Origin: Peromyscus leucopus
Lineage: Eukaryota > Chordata > Mammalia > Rodentia > Cricetidae
Assembly: GCF_004664715.2 (NCBI RefSeq)
Contig: NC_051069.1
Coordinates: forward strand, 14,198,226-14,262,225
Direction: 5' to 3'
Length of the DNA: 64,000 bases
Shown: positions 13,099 to 25,306 of the stretch, one piece after another
How the letters are laid out: each line of letters begins with the position of its first letter
Position numbering within the stretch: position 1 is the first letter of the stretch
The notes under the pieces: model-generated
The model's database searches: none
Seen by the model: the letters and a program-made list of their open reading frames with translations, nothing else
Told to the model about the DNA's origin: nothing
Made by a program: the position numbers and the translations under genes

Positions 13099-14077
13099 GT
13101 TCGAATTTTTAAGTACTGTCTCTCTGCAGGCTCTTCATAGAAGGCCACTCTGTCCTTGATGGCTGGATGTGTATTCTCCCAACTGCCATGATCCGGAAAT
13201 GAGGTTAAAATCACCTCCCTGTCATACCCACCCACTCACCTGCTGCTCCTTAAAGGCTCCCATGGCTGCCACACCATGGTTGTCTCCTGGGCATCTTTCT
13301 CATCTGAATTCCTTCCTACCACATCCTTGCTTTCCTAGGAGAAAAGAAAGATCCACAAAGAAAGATCTTTGAGATATCTGGCCCTGATTTTTCTGATTTT
13401 CAGTGGCCTTCGGTTACCCGTTCTCACGGTGGCTTCACCTTTTAGAAAGACTCCGTTTTTAACAACTGAATTTCAGCCTTCTTGTCTGTGCTCAGCCCTG
13501 TGTCTTCCACTGCTCTTCAAGGGCACAGAGAGGACCTCAGAAGCACAGGATGACTCTGTCTAAACCCTTGCACTAAGTGACTTAAACAAACCCTGGCATG
13601 ACTTCTAATAGATCAGTGCTGTGTCTCTAGACCGATGACTCCGGCCCCGTATGGCTCCTGCCTGGGAAAGCTCAAAGTTGTCAGAAGGATTTACTGTGCA
13701 TTCCAGCCAACACTCGAAGATAGGGCCCCAGTCTCCCAGTCTCTGAGGGATGGTGGAAGCCTCACTTCCCAAACACCACTTAGAAACCCCGGGTGGTCCA
13801 GCCACTTAGGGAAAGCCCCCACTTGTCCCTTCATGGATTTCCTGTGATGTATCCAGCCTTCAAAAAAAAAAATCTTCTGCCTTTTGTTTTCAGAGAAGTT
13901 AAGCTCAGTGCAGGCTGGATTCTTCCCTATTGCAAAAGTTACCGCTGAGTCAAACCTGCCCCACCACTTGGTGGGGTTCCAGTTTGCCTTATCCTTGTCC
14001 ACTGCCTGCCCGTGCATCCCTCCTGCCTTGATTACCTCCCCAGCTTAGATCCCAAGACCCTCCACCTCACTCTTTTC
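13099..14077. other. Unique intergenic sequence
   Basis: No gene or interspersed repeat recognised. A ten-base A run lies at about 13861. Confidence 0.5.
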
Positions 14078-14262
14078 TTTTTCTTCTTCTTCTTCTTCTT
14101 CGAGACAGGGTGTCTCTAAGTAACAGCCCTGGCTGTCCTGAAACTCACTCTGTAGCTGTGAGTTGTGAGGCCACACCAGTCTGGCCTCGAACTCACAGAG
14201 ATCTATCTGCCTCTGCCTCCCAAGTGCCGGGATTAAAGGCGTGCGCCACCCATGCCCAGCTC
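14078..14262 (-). mobile_element. B1 SINE with internal duplication and (TTC)n tail
   Basis: A (TTC)n tail (14078-14101) leads into reverse B1 ending GGGATTAAAGGCGTGCGCCA. About 25 extra bases (near 14155-14180) split the GTAGACCAGGCTGG block, so the copy is longer than standard B1. Confidence 0.92.
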
Positions 14263-14789
14263 CTCACCACCTAACTCTTATCAAGACAGTGTGCTCCACT
14301 CCCTTGCCCTATCATTCACATGCCTTTCTTTTTCAGCCCCTCCCCCATTCATCAGCCTTCAATAATCAGCCTCACTCCCCACCAGGTCTTCAGCAAGACC
14401 ACTAGGGACCTCCTGAGTACCAAGTATGCTTTCATTCTTTCCTTGCTGACCTCAGCGCACTGTGCCATGCTGCTGTTTCTCCCTTCTTGACACGCCCCTC
14501 CCTTGGTCTGACCTCGGGAACACGCGCTCTTCGGATTTTCTGTCCACATATTTGACCAATCCTTGGTTCTCTTCATGTCCTAGCCTCCGATGGATCCTCA
14601 GAGATGTTTGGTCTGTCCGTGACTCGGTGAGTGATCTGTATTTCCCAGTTAAGATCTCTGTCCCTGGTGACTTTTAGCTAGGCCCTCACCTCTGGTTACC
14701 TTGGCTCAGATCTTTCCAATAGTCTCCAGACCTGTTCATTCAACAGCCTCTTGGATGTCTTCCATGTACCCTATACTCTTTCATTTAGT
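14263..14789. other. Unique intergenic sequence
   Basis: No gene or recognisable repeat. Confidence 0.5.
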
Positions 14790-14957
14790 TACTTTAGTGC
14801 CTGTGTGTGTGAGCGCCATGCATGTGCTATGATTGTAGTCTCTGTGGAGGCCAGAAGACCCCCCCCCCGTCAGTTCTTCCTACCACCTTGTGGGATCCCC
14901 GGGTTCAAACTTAGACTGTCAGGCTTTTACACGTGGACCTTCAACCCGCTGGGTCCT
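14790..14957 (-). mobile_element. RSINE1/B4-type SINE
   Basis: GTGGAGGCCAGAAGACC, then GGATCCCCGGGTTCAAACTT, then an ACGTGGACC-like end is a reverse tRNA-derived rodent SINE. A nine-base C run interrupts it. Confidence 0.6.
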
Positions 14958-15559
14958 CTCACCCACCCCATCCTCATACTCTAAATGTCTAAATACCCAC
15001 AATATCTCCAAAGACCCCTGCTCTTCCCACTCACTGAAGACTACCATCCGTCCGGGGGCTGAAGCCAGAAACCTAGGCATTGGTCTTGCTTCCTTCCTAA
15101 GCTTGCTACATCCAGTTAATTCAAAAGTCCCACTCTTTCTCCATCAGTCTCCCCCCCCCCGCCCCCCCCCCAGTATGGTCCACTTCTTTTCAGGTCCCTG
15201 GACACAACTCCAGATGATTTCTGCCTGGACTATAGCATCTGGCCTCCTGGCTGGCGGTCCTCCCTGACTCCAGCCCTGCCCTACAATAATCCATTATCCA
15301 CCATGCTGCCAGAATGGCTTTTCCGAATGTAAATCTGGCCATAGCTGCTTAAACTCTTCAATGAATTCCACCGGCCTTAGGATAAAGCCCAGCCTCCTGC
15401 AAATAAGCTGCTTACGACCTGGCTGCAGCTGCGGCTGCATCCACAGCCTCTCTGCAGCTGGCACACTCCCTCGAGCATGATGCACCCTGGCCCCTCAGGC
15501 TTTCTGCTGGTCATCGGGGGGGTAGTGCTAGGCCTCATTGTCGTGTGACTATGGAGATG
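14958..15559. other. Unique sequence with C homopolymers
   Basis: Interrupted C runs occupy about 15149-15171. No gene or recognised transposon. Confidence 0.5.
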
Positions 15560-15865
15560 TTACTTGCTAAGGATTGTGTGTATGTTTGTGTGTGAGTGCA
15601 TGTTTGTGTATGTGGATACACGAATGTGTGAGTGCGTGCGTATGGAGGCCGGAAGAGAACCTCTGATGTCTTTCCTAAGGTGTGCCTGCCTTAGTGTTTG
15701 AGAGAAGGTCTCTTCTTGGCCTGAAGCTCATCATCAGTTAGGCTTGGCGGGCTGGCTAGCAAGCTCTAGTGATTCACCTGTCTCGGTTCTCCCAAGCCAG
15801 GGTTATGAGCAGCAATCCCACCCCATCCACATCCTCTACATGGGTGCTGAAGGGACACAGAGCAG
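15560..15865 (-). mobile_element. B4 SINE
   Basis: GT-rich tail, GGAGGCCGGAAGAGAACCTC, TGTTTGAGAGAAGGTCTC and TTAGGCTTGGCGGGCTGGCT follow the reverse B4 (ID-B1 fusion) consensus. Confidence 0.75.
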
Positions 15866-16044
15866 GCAGACAATGCAGCCACCAAACCATGGTGGCTGTG
15901 AGGAGGGAGGAAAGGCTCACTAGCCAAGAAACACGCATAGCATTGGAAAGAAGCGAGGGATAGTCCCTCCTAGAGACCCGGAAGAGAGCAAAACTGAAGC
16001 TTGGCCCAGTGGAACTTATTTCAGGCTCTGGCATTCAGAATTTT

Positions 16045-16256
16045 AAGAGAATAAATGTGAGATCGTTTTTTACTTATTATTTATTCTTTGACAATTCCAT
16101 ACATGTATAGAATGTATTTTTATCACATTTCCCCTTTATTCTTATCCCCCTCCCACTGTGAATCCTTCATCACCCCAAAAGTCCCTCTCCTGCTTTCATG
16201 TGTTTTAGTGTTTGCGTGTGTGAGTGAGTGCGTGTGTGTGTGTGCGCGTGCGTGTG

Positions 16257-16311
<55 letters not shown>

Positions 16312-16586
16312 CCGTGTCCCACTGAGTTTAATTAGAGTTGCTTGCCTGAGTATGAATGGGGGGTTAGTTACTGGAGTATGGGCAATTTACTTCCTGTTAC
16401 CTCACTGAAGAAAAATGGTCCCCCTCCCCCAGCAGCTGTTAGCTGTCAATAACTCCTCAGCTAGGGATGGGGCCTCGTGAGCTCCTCTCCCAGACATGAT
16501 TGAATGTTGACGGGGTCAGCCTTGTACAGGTCTCATGCAGGTGACAGCTGCCATGAGTTCATGGTTCATGAGTACAATAACCATGC
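16045..16586 (-). mobile_element. Rodent LINE-1 3' end (left part, interrupted)
   Basis: The sequence matches reverse rodent L1 3' UTR: GACAATTCCATACATGTATA, CACTGAGTTTAATTAGAG, CTGTTAGCTGTCAATAACTC and CAGCTAGGGATGGGGCCTCG. It is split by the LTR at 16587-17210 and resumes at 17216. Confidence 0.85.
16203..16312. repeat. (GT)n microsatellite
   Basis: About 100 bases of interrupted GT/GC dinucleotides inside the L1 3' UTR. Confidence 0.95.
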
Positions 16587-16642
16587 TGTATTAGACTTCT
16601 CTAGAGTTACTGAACTTATGGAATGGATATATAGACATAGAT

Positions 16643-16701
<59 letters not shown>

Positions 16702-17210
16702 TTTAGATATATATAATATAAAGTGAATTTATTGGAATGACTTACAGGCTGCAGTCCAGCTAATCCAGCAATGGCTGTCTGTGAATGGAAAGTCCAAGAA
16801 TCTAGTAGTTGCTCAGTCCCACAGGGCTGGGTGTCTCAGCTGGTCTCCTGTGTATGCTGGAATCCAGAAAAGTAGGCCCCAATGCCACTGAAGGAATGGA
16901 TGTGCTGACAAGGTGAGAGCAAGCAGACAAAGAGAAATGAATCCTTCCTTCTTCCATATCCTTATATAGGCTTCCAACAGAAGGTGTGGTCCAGATTAAA
17001 GGTGTGTCTTCCCATATCAAGATCTGGATTACAGGTGTGTGTGATCCTGCCTCAAGATCTGGATCAAAAGCCTGCGTCTTCCAGCTTCAAGATGCAGATC
17101 AAAGGAATGTTGTCTTCTTGCCTCAAGATCTGGATCACAGGTGTGCCCTTCATTTCTGGATTGTCGTTCATTCCAGAGAGTCAAGTTGACAACTGATAAC
17201 GGCCATCACA
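16587..17210 (-). mobile_element. Solo LTR, ERVL-MaLR type, inserted in L1
   Basis: On the minus strand it starts TGTGATGGCC and ends CTAATACA, as MaLR LTRs do. A 5-bp direct repeat CATGC flanks it at 16582-16586 and 17211-17215, and 5 bp is the size expected for ERVL-class integrases. The flanking L1 is continuous across it. Confidence 0.88.
16640..16700. repeat. (GATA)n microsatellite
   Basis: About 14 GATA units within the LTR. Confidence 0.96.
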
Positions 17211-17215
17211 CATGC

Positions 17216-18120
17216 CATCTCCAGAAGACAGCTTTCTGCCACCCTTCCCTTTCCCTCCAGCTCTTACGTCCTTTCTGCTTTTTCCTTCGGTGTTCTCTGA
17301 GCCTTGGAGGGGGTGATGTAGACAACCTGTTTAGGGCCGAGCGCCCGACAGTCACTTTTTTTCAGCACGTTGACCAGTTCTGAGACTCTGCATTAACCAC
17401 TGCCCGCTGTGAAAAGAAACTTCTCTGACTGAGGCTGACAGCAGCAATGGTCTACAGATGTAAACAGCAGTAGTAAGTCCCCCCTGCTCCTGCTCCCATG
17501 CCAGCCCCAGCCATGAGCTGTCAAAAGCTCGGGTTGACAGTACCAGGTATTCTGGCCTTTTGTGAAGCAGGCCTCACATCCAAGCAGGAAGTAGCTGGTT
17601 ACCCCCGTCACAGCTGTGCTGCTGTTAGTTCTATGGCACACAGTGCACTGCTGGGTGAGATCAGATGATTCCCCCATCCCGGCTGCTTTCGTTGCATCTT
17701 CCAGCATTGGGAAGAAGCTTCTAGTTCAGTTCCGGTGTGATTTCTCTGTGTCCTGAACCAGTGTATGGTGTCCTCAGCAATGGGGCCTTGCGTCCAATTC
17801 TGGTAGCAACCAAGAGCAATGGCGGGTGGTTGTATTGTTTGGAGAGGCCTCTGAGGTCTCCCTAACTGACAGCTCATAGGAAGGAAGTCCGTACCTGGCA
17901 TTTTGGTTTTTAATAACTCATGTCTTCTGGGATAATTGACATTATCCACCCATGCAGGGTACCTCTGTCCAAACTTTTTTCTGAAATTGTATTTTCATTA
18001 GCTTACAAAGTAGTATGTTTCCATATGGCTTTTTCAAGCATTTTTAGTTCTGGTTAGTCATCCCTGATTAAATCTTCTGCTGTTTAAAAAAGTTATTATC
18101 CATTTTCTTTTCATTTATTG
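17216..18120 (-). mobile_element. Rodent LINE-1 3' end (right part)
   Basis: Continues the 16045 copy: CTCTGAGCCTTGGAGGGGGT, TCTCTGACTGAGGCTGACAG, GTGTCCTCAGCAATGGGGCC and GTAGCAACCAAGAGCAATGG are rodent L1 3' UTR landmarks in reverse. ORF2 is absent, so it is 5'-truncated and inactive. Confidence 0.82.
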
Positions 18121-18128
18121 AATTATTT

Positions 18129-18132
<4 letters not shown>

Positions 18133-18180
<48 letters not shown>
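18133..18180. repeat. (TC)n microsatellite
   Basis: 24 TC units, forming the tail of the adjoining B3. Confidence 0.97.
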
Positions 18181-18182
<2 letters not shown>

Positions 18183-18365
18183 GTGTGCATGCTCACATGC
18201 ATGTGTGCATGCCATGTAGCAGAGAGCATCCGAGTCCCTGGAGCTGTAGTTACAGACAGTTATGAGCTGCCTGACATGGGTACTGGGATTGGAACTCAGG
18301 TCCTCTGGCAGTGAGGACCTTAAGCATCACGTGCTCTTAACTGCTGAGCCATCTCTCCAGCTCTT
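18181..18365 (-). mobile_element. B3 SINE
   Basis: Reverse B3 head TGCTCTTAACTGCTGAGCCATCTCTCCAGC is seen at the right end, with the diverged B3 body to its left. Confidence 0.85.
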
Positions 18366-18367
18366 GT

Positions 18368-18490
18368 GTTTTGGTTATGAAGCAGGGTCTCAATCTGGAG
18401 CTCGGGCTGTCTTAGAACTCACATAGCAATCCTCTTCCTGCCTCAGCATCTTGAATAGTGGGTGGCAGGTATGAGCCACGTGTCTCAGGT
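18368..18490 (-). mobile_element. Old B1 SINE
   Basis: GAAGCAGGGTCTCAATCTGG and CCTCTTCCTGCCTCAGCATC follow diverged reverse B1. Confidence 0.65.
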
Positions 18491-19317
18491 ATAAAATACA
18501 TATTCTTTTAAGTCATCAAGTTGGCGGGCATTTGTTAAACCATCAATAAGAAACAAACACAGTCCCTCTTCTACCTCCCTCTGCCTCTGGCTTCCGGTTG
18601 GATTAAGCCCTGGCTTAAGCTGGCCACTGGACAGTAGAGAAACCATTTTTATCTCTACTTGGGCCAAGAAGTGATGACTTTGGAAACATCCGAAGCAATA
18701 CCTTCTTGGGGCAGCCGTCACACACAGGTCACCCTCGGGGTAACATGCTCAGGCTATTTCTAGGGTCTTTGCCGGCAGCAGGGTTGAACTAGGGCAGAAG
18801 AATTCCAGACGGGTGAGACTCAGCGTTTGCACTCTGTTTTTGGAATTCCCAGAAATACTTGTGGCAGAGGAGGAAGAGGGCAGAGGTTCTGTAGGTGCGA
18901 GGAGAGAAACAGCAGGGGCTTTGGGTTGGAGGTGTTAATGGAACTTTATTTATAGACACAGATTGAGAGGGTCTGAGAGCATCTTGTCATGTTGCTTTCC
19001 TAGCCCACTACCCCTCCCCAAGTCCCTCCACAAGCGGCCTGAGCAGATGAAGGCTTCTCAGCGATTCTGCTCTTCCCTCAGTCTTATCAGTTTTATCTTT
19101 TTCTTGTCGGGGTGAGGGAGCCTGTTCTCCGTGGGAGCTAGTCACCTTTGCTCTGTCTGTCATTTATGGCCACAAACACCCGTTTCCTCCCAGCCGACAC
19201 TGCGCTTGTTCTGCACGTTCCACCAAACAGAACTTCCCAGCCCGACCTTTCCCGTGGTGACCTCTGACTTGAATTTCACACTGTTCGGCTTTGCCTCACC
19301 ACAAGAGATACTCCCAT
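18491..19317. other. Unique intergenic sequence
   Basis: No gene or recognised transposon. Confidence 0.5.
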
Positions 19318-19402
19318 GGAGGGCTAGGGGCCGAGTTCAGAGGTGGGGCGCTCAGTTAGCATGTGTGAAGCCCCAAGTTCCACCCGAGCACCACAAAAAA
19401 AG
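19318..19402 (+). mobile_element. ID SINE (tRNA-Ala/BC1-like)
   Basis: GAGGTGGGGCGCTCAGTTAG followed by CATGTGTGAAGCCCCAAGTT and an A-rich tail matches an ID element. Confidence 0.65.
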
Positions 19403-19599
19403 ATGCAATCAAACAACGAAATACCCACTTAGGTTTTCTTTGTATAGATAATTCTCATGTTTGTATATAATCCATCTTTCCATCATTAATTTGCAATGTT
19501 CCCTTTCTCACATACTACGTTTTTACATACATGTGGACATACTTGCTCCTTACAATACTTTCTCCTACGTCATTATGACATACTGCTGTAGTCCATCTG

Positions 19600-19965
19600 A
19601 GAAAGTTACAGACTACCACACAGAAGAGACAGAATTAGAGTCCTTTATTGATCTGGCCGTCGAGAGTGGGTTTTTGCTCCAAACTGGCACAGGAGTTCAG
19701 GGACATAGCATTTTTAAAGGTAAAACCCACATGAGATCATTGTCAGGTTTGGGTCAGGGGAGCCTGGTAGCTGACATCTGTTTGGGCTATCCATCCAGCA
19801 GATATTTTGATTATGTATTTGGGCCATGGTCCTGGTCTTGGAAAGTCCTGAATATGCTGCCAAGGCAGATATGATTGTTCAGGGGGTTAAGGGCTGGAAA
19901 GCATCTGAGCAGACAGAATGTGGAGTTAGGGTAAGAGCAGGTCAAGATGGTGTTTCTTCAGTCAC
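19600..19965 (-). mobile_element. Probable ERV LTR fragment
   Basis: The minus strand reads GATCAATAAAGGACTCTAAT, then TCTGTCTCTTCTGTGTGG, which resembles a retroviral polyadenylation signal and R-U5 border. Family not identified. Confidence 0.4.
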
Positions 19966-20830
19966 TTGTATGGTATTGCCTTTAACACCCCCTTCCTCAC
20001 CCCACCTCCACCCCCCACTACTAACCATTTCTTTCAGAGTTTGCCTAGACTTTTTACCGGGTTAACTATCTCACTGAAATGACTTGTGCTGATTTTGATT
20101 AGGATCACATTGAGTTTATCAGTTCATTTCTGTTGATCCTCAGATCACTGTGTCTTCCCCTCCAAGAGGAAGGCCTGCCTCTATTTAAATCTCCTTTTGT
20201 ACTCGGGGAGAACCGTACCATGGTCTCAGCCGGGGTGCAGCTTTTTCTCTCATTTTTGTTTCTTTTTGTTCATTTCTGTCAAGTTCGGGGAGGGTGGTTT
20301 TGGAAACCTGCATTTAAGCCACTATGATTCCCAGAAGTCTTTAGAGTCTGCCCCGAATTGAGGGTGAGGGCGGGGATGATGAGCTGAAACTGTGGGTGTG
20401 GGTGAAACTCAGAGGAGATTAAATGCTAAAGGAGAGCAACAGAACTTAACAGAGTGCCAGCCTTTATGGGGAAAGTGACTGTGGAAGCGAGAACGCACAC
20501 AGAAAGGGGAGTGAGGAACCAGCCGGGGAAGGTGGAGTGTTCCAGAGCTGCTGAAGTCAGTAGACTTTACTAACCGTGGGGAAGTTGTGGGGTGGCTGTG
20601 GGAGAGCCGCAGGCAGCCGCAGTGCAGCCCGTGAGAGGTGAAGCAGCCAGACATCATCAGTGCAAAGGGAGGACTCCCAGCATGCAGGGGAACCCAGGGT
20701 TACTGATGGCGTACAGGACACCTCTGTCTCCCCGAGAGAAGACCTCGAAGAAAGCGGTCTTGGTAGAAGGAAGGTCAAGGTGTTCAGACAGCATGAGCTG
20801 AAGACTTAAGACAGCTAGAGCAGACTGGTT
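19966..20830. other. Unique intergenic sequence
   Basis: No gene or recognisable repeat. Confidence 0.45.
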
Positions 20831-20833
20831 TGG

Positions 20834-20935
20834 TGGTGGTGGTGGTGGTGGTGCTTCCTTGGGTCTTGGGGATTGAAAGTAGAGCCTCCGGCATGTTAGG
20901 CAGACACTCTACTCTGTTGTCTTTAGAAGTTTACC
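20834..20935 (-). mobile_element. Possible ID SINE with (GGT)n tail
   Basis: A (GGT)n run is followed by GGGGATTGAAAGTAGAGCCT and TAGGCAGACACTCTACTC, the reverse of an ID head. Confidence 0.5.
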
Positions 20936-21204
20936 CAGAAAGCTCAAGTGTGTTGGGTCTTAGATGAGCAGGAATTAAGATTGAAGGGGAGAAATTTTGA
21001 TCACTGGTTTTTTAGGTTTAAATGATTTGTGTATCTGGGCAGAGAAAAGAGAAAGAAACTTGGTCATCCGGAAAGAGAAAAGGCAGGAGAAATAAAGAAA
21101 GAAGGAAGACGGAAGAAGACAGTGTCAGCAATGAACAGCCATTCAGAAATAACACCTGACAGCATGAACGAATTATTTAGGGATATATTGAAACCGAGTG
21201 TGAA

Positions 21205-21383
21205 GGGTTAGCAGTGTAACCCAACTGGTAGAGCACTCACTTGTATGCACAAAGCCCCGGGTTCGATCCCCAGCACTGCATAAAAAACAGGAATGGGGGC
21301 ACTCACTCAGGAAGTGGAGGCAGGAGAATCAGAAGTTCAAGCAAGTTCAAGACCACCCTGGGATTAAATGAGACCATATCTCA

Positions 21384-21415
<32 letters not shown>
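21205..21415 (+). mobile_element. ID-B1 composite SINE (B4 type) with (AAAAC)n tail
   Basis: ID head GGTAGAGCACTCACTTGTAT and GGGTTCGATCCCCAGCACTG is fused to a B1-like body (GAGGCAGGAGAATCAGAAGT) and ends in AAAAC repeats. Confidence 0.8.
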
Positions 21416-22879
21416 CTAATCTGAATGCAATAATCTGATAAAGATTATTATCTGCAAAAAAAATTTGTAGCACTTCTTTGAATAAGACTGTGAAATGTCT
21501 ACCAGTTAGCAGTGGCAGGTTTGTTGTTTGTTTGTTTGTTTTGAACAACTATGTTTTCTAATTTTTTCAAAGGTGTTTGTATTGCCTTTAGGAAGTTCAG
21601 TAACCAAGTTTGTTTGCTTGCTTGCTTTGCCTTTCTTTTTATAAGGGTGTTTAGGCAGTCAGGGGACCCCAGCTGTAACTGGAGGAGGATCTGTGAAGTC
21701 AGGCTTAAGGCTGGGGATCTCCAGCAGGTATAGCTCACAGCTGTGTAGGTAGAAGGTGAAGCAGGCTGGCCAGATTAGCACCTCACCCAGCCCAGCATGG
21801 CTCAGGAGTCACCCTGAGGACACAGCCAGGGGAGAGCTGTCCTGCATGCTCCTCTCTCCGGCTCTGCAGACCACCCTGGAGCTGGTATGACCTGGTCTAG
21901 AGGACATCAAGGAAAATTCCCCCTTCTCTGGCTCCTGTACACCAATATCCTGACCCCCATCTGTACCCCAGATCAAAAAGAAGGAGCAAACCTTTAATAC
22001 GGCTGGAGTAATGTGGGAGTGATTGGGAGGAGGCCTGGCTGTTGCTATCACTGTGTGTTAGTGGATGTCTTATTTGCTGTGCTCACAAGGCTATGGTTGA
22101 ACCCAGCAGTCAGTGGGAGGTCAGAGTCCACGAGGAGTCCCAGACAGCACCCACCCGCAGGCCGGATCCTCAGCACAATCACCTTGATGTACCTTTCTTG
22201 GCAGGAGTGAAGAGACACTGTGCTTCCCTTTGACTACCAGACTATTGAATCAACAGACCCCAAGAATTGGAATTTCCCCAGAAATCTCATTCTGGGAGAA
22301 GGAACAGGCTGAACCTTGGTGCCAGCCAGAGGGAGAGCTTGTCTCCAGAAGGAGATTTCACGCAGTTTGACAACCTGTCAGACCATTTTTCAGAAGATCC
22401 TGGAGCTAACACAAGATGATGGGTGGGACCATGTCTTAACTAGGGTTGCCTCATTGCAGAGGCCCCAGGCTCTTTATTTAAACCCAAACTTCACCTCGAG
22501 ACCTAGAAGAAAGACAGGGGCAGTCACTGGACCTCCGTGCCTCCTCCCGGTGTGGTCAGGGCAAGTAAATCAGATTTGCCTGTTGCCCTTGCCTGTTTAA
22601 CTGGCCTGTTGAGGACGGGCAGCCATGCTTGTGGGGGATGCCTGACCCCAGCCTCTGACCTAACTCTGCTAACCGCCCTGGACTGGTGGCCTGTCCTTCC
22701 AGTGTCACTAAGTGCGCCGTAGGAAGAGCCGTTGGGAGAGCAGCACCTTTGCAGCTAACAGAAGGGGAGATGACATGGAGCGGGTGAGGAGGGAGGGATC
22801 GCCCCGGCTGCATTTCAGTAAGTACATCATTAGTATCTCCCAGCTCTCCTTGAGCATCCCACAAAGACAGTGAAGGAAA
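21416..22879. other. Unique intergenic sequence
   Basis: No gene recognised. A short (TTTG)n lies at about 21525. The rest is unique. Confidence 0.5.
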
Positions 22880-22965
22880 TATGATTTATCTCTGACTCAC
22901 GGTAGGCATTCCATAAATATTTGGGATGAACAAATGAGTGAGCACATTGATTAATTAGTTAGTTT
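22880..22965. mobile_element. Ancient MIR/L2 3'-end remnant
   Basis: GGCATTCCATAAATATTTGGGATGAACAAATGAGTG resembles the CTCAATAAATATTTGTTGAATGAATGAATG end shared by L2 and MIR. Confidence 0.5.
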
Positions 22966-23375
22966 TGTGAGCACGGAGCCCTTACATGGCTGGATGAGGA
23001 GATGGGCTCTTTTTAGACCAGGAACATACAGATAAAAATACCCATGGTGCCAGGCCACGAGCAGAAAAGGAAAGGGTAAGTTGCCAATGTTTGTGGTGGT
23101 GAGTCAAGATGCCTGTGCATTAATCATGATACTTTAAAAATCTTTTGTTGGTGCTAGGATCACAGGTTAGTACGTCTAACCACATCCAAGTTTCAGATAA
23201 AAAAAAAAAAAATGAAGTCCAGAAAGAGAAGGTATCTAAAGCTGCTGGCGCTCAAGGCAAGCCTCGGGTATCATCCCTTCCCAGTCAGTAGGGCTTTCCT
23301 GTACCTGTGCTGCCTCATGTGCGACTTCCTTCCCAGAGGGAGAGTGTGCGACCAGTTCCCCTTATAAACAAATGT
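22966..23375. other. Unique sequence
   Basis: An A-run (23200-23212) is present. No gene or clear repeat. Confidence 0.4.
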
Positions 23376-23379
23376 TGAT

Positions 23380-23510
23380 GAGGCATCTCTAGATACGGTG
23401 TACGTACTCTGTGCCAAGCAACATGCTAGGTACTGGTGATACGATGGCAGACTCTGCATTCACTTGACAGGGAAGAAGCAGACAGGCCATTAATCAAGCA
23501 ATTCCAGTGA
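23380..23510. mobile_element. Ancient L2/MIR-type fragment
   Basis: TACTCTGTGCCAAGCAACATGCTAGGTACTGGTGATACGAT parallels the CTATGTGCCAGGCACTGTGCTAGG segment of ancient mammalian repeats. Confidence 0.55.
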
Positions 23511-24784
23511 GGAAAGGGCATCCAGCTTTGGAAGTCCAGAGAGAGCATGGGGCTAAAGGTCGGGTGGGGGGTGCTTGAGATGGGGAGCAGACATCTCACA
23601 CACCCCTCGGAGTTTTCCAGGCACATGGCTTCTTCTCCCACCAGCATTCTGGGCCAATCTGTCTCCTACTTACTGTGATTGCCCTGGCTCTCCAGATAAG
23701 AGTCACACTTCAGAGGTCAAGGAGACAGATGCGGGACAGAGTGCTCAGATGGAAGGGGCCTCAAGTGTGGGGGAAGCCCTAGGAGGGAGGAACTGGGGGA
23801 GATGTGGAGGACCGATGTGTGGGCCTGAGCTCCAGGCCCCCCTCAGCAGGTCTTCCCGCTTCAGCCCTGTTGTGAGGCCAGAGCTGCTCCAAGTACCTCC
23901 ATTCCTGTCATTTACCCACCTCCTGCCTCCTTGTCCATCCGTTACCTCCACCTCACTGGCTCCTCCTCCTCCTCCTTTCTCAGCAGCCCACCCTGAGTCA
24001 CAGCTCCCATCTTCTTGATTGTTTTACTAGCTTGTGACACTCGCTCTCTCCTGGAGACGTGTGAGGGTAGAGCTAGAAATGGAGAGCGGGATAACCACAG
24101 CCCTCTCTCTCCAGCTCTTCATCCAAGCACTTCCAGAAATGGAGGCAGGAGAGTCCTGGGTCAGCAAACTTGTAAAGGGTTGAGGAAATGCCACCAGCTT
24201 CTTCAGCTAGACATGGCTGGGGAAAACAATTGAGTAATGGAAGTCCAGGCTTCTCGAAGGTTTGGTAGGCATGGCTCCTTGGGCTGGGGCAGGCCACGAT
24301 GCACTTTGCACGCTTCTCAAGGAGCTCTTACTTCAGCAACTGGGATTCCACTCAGGGTTTCAGGGGAGTCTTAGACATCCCTGAAATTGTGTGCAAAGCC
24401 TCCTTCATTCATACATATCCTTGTTTCTAGAAGCCCATAGATCCCATCAGATTCCCCGAAGCATCTGTACCACACAGAAAGGCTCAGAGCCCCTTCTCCA
24501 GGGCACCGGAGAAAGACGTGCCTACTGTTCATCTGCCCCTTCCCTGGAGGCCCCCTCCACCCTCCAGGTTTCTTCCACTCCTGCGCTTCTGCAGGCAGCC
24601 TGTCCCCAGAGCCAGCTGGGGCCATGTGCCTCTCCGCTCACCTGGACACAGCACGGCTGTGTCTCTATCGACTGTCCTATTTAGGAGCTGCTGAGCTGAC
24701 TGCAGAAACCAGGTCTGCGTTTGCCCCCTCCAGAGGTGTCCAAGCTTTGAGGAAGAGGGGGAGCCAAGGGCTTCCACATCTTTG
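23511..24784. other. Unique intergenic sequence
   Basis: No gene or recognisable transposon. Open frames here lack protein character. Confidence 0.45.
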
Positions 24785-24972
24785 TGTTTGTGGAACATGG
24801 GCTCTGGGGTCAAAAAAGACACTTCAGCCTAGCCTGTGCTACCTTGACAAGGTAACGAGCCTCCTTAAGACTCTTGTTTCTTCGTCTACAAAATGGAGGA
24901 AGCAATCCCTTCCTCCAGACTAGCCAAGGTAATGGTTATAAAACACCAGGTACTTGATGAATGCTAGCTCTT
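24785..24972 (+). mobile_element. MIR SINE
   Basis: GGGCTCTGGGGTCAAAAAAG, TTTCTTCGTCTACAAAATGG and GGTACTTGATGAATGCTAGC track the MIR consensus from end to end. Confidence 0.75.
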
Positions 24973-25243
24973 ATCTGGCACAATTGGATCCAGAAATTTC
25001 CTCCGCAGTGTTCCTGGCAGGAGGTTGTCCAGCTCCTCCTGAGGAGCTGTCACCTCCCGAGATTGCCCAGCTCCCATGTGGCCGTGCTGACCGTGAGAAA
25101 GTTCTTATGTCAGTTAGATACTTTTTGAGTGGAAGTGACAGGGAACTCAGCACGCTGGCTCACCAGAAAAGGGTAGTCATTGGTCGAAGAAATTGGGAAA
25201 GGTGGAAGGGAGGTGACTTCAAGGACTCAGGGAACCGACATTG
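24973..25243. other. Unique sequence
   Basis: Nothing recognised. Confidence 0.4.
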
Positions 25244-25245
25244 TC

Positions 25246-25302
<57 letters not shown>
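25244..25302. repeat. (TC)n microsatellite
   Basis: About 29 TC units. Confidence 0.97.

Positions 25303-25306
<4 letters not shown>

Noticed and set aside
16045..18120. Active full-length LINE-1
   Set aside because: Only 3' UTR landmarks are present. ORF1 and ORF2 are missing and the copy is split by an LTR.
21205..21290. Functional tRNA gene (A/B-box-like sequence)
   Set aside because: The sequence is an ID-type SINE head fused to B1, with no intact cloverleaf.
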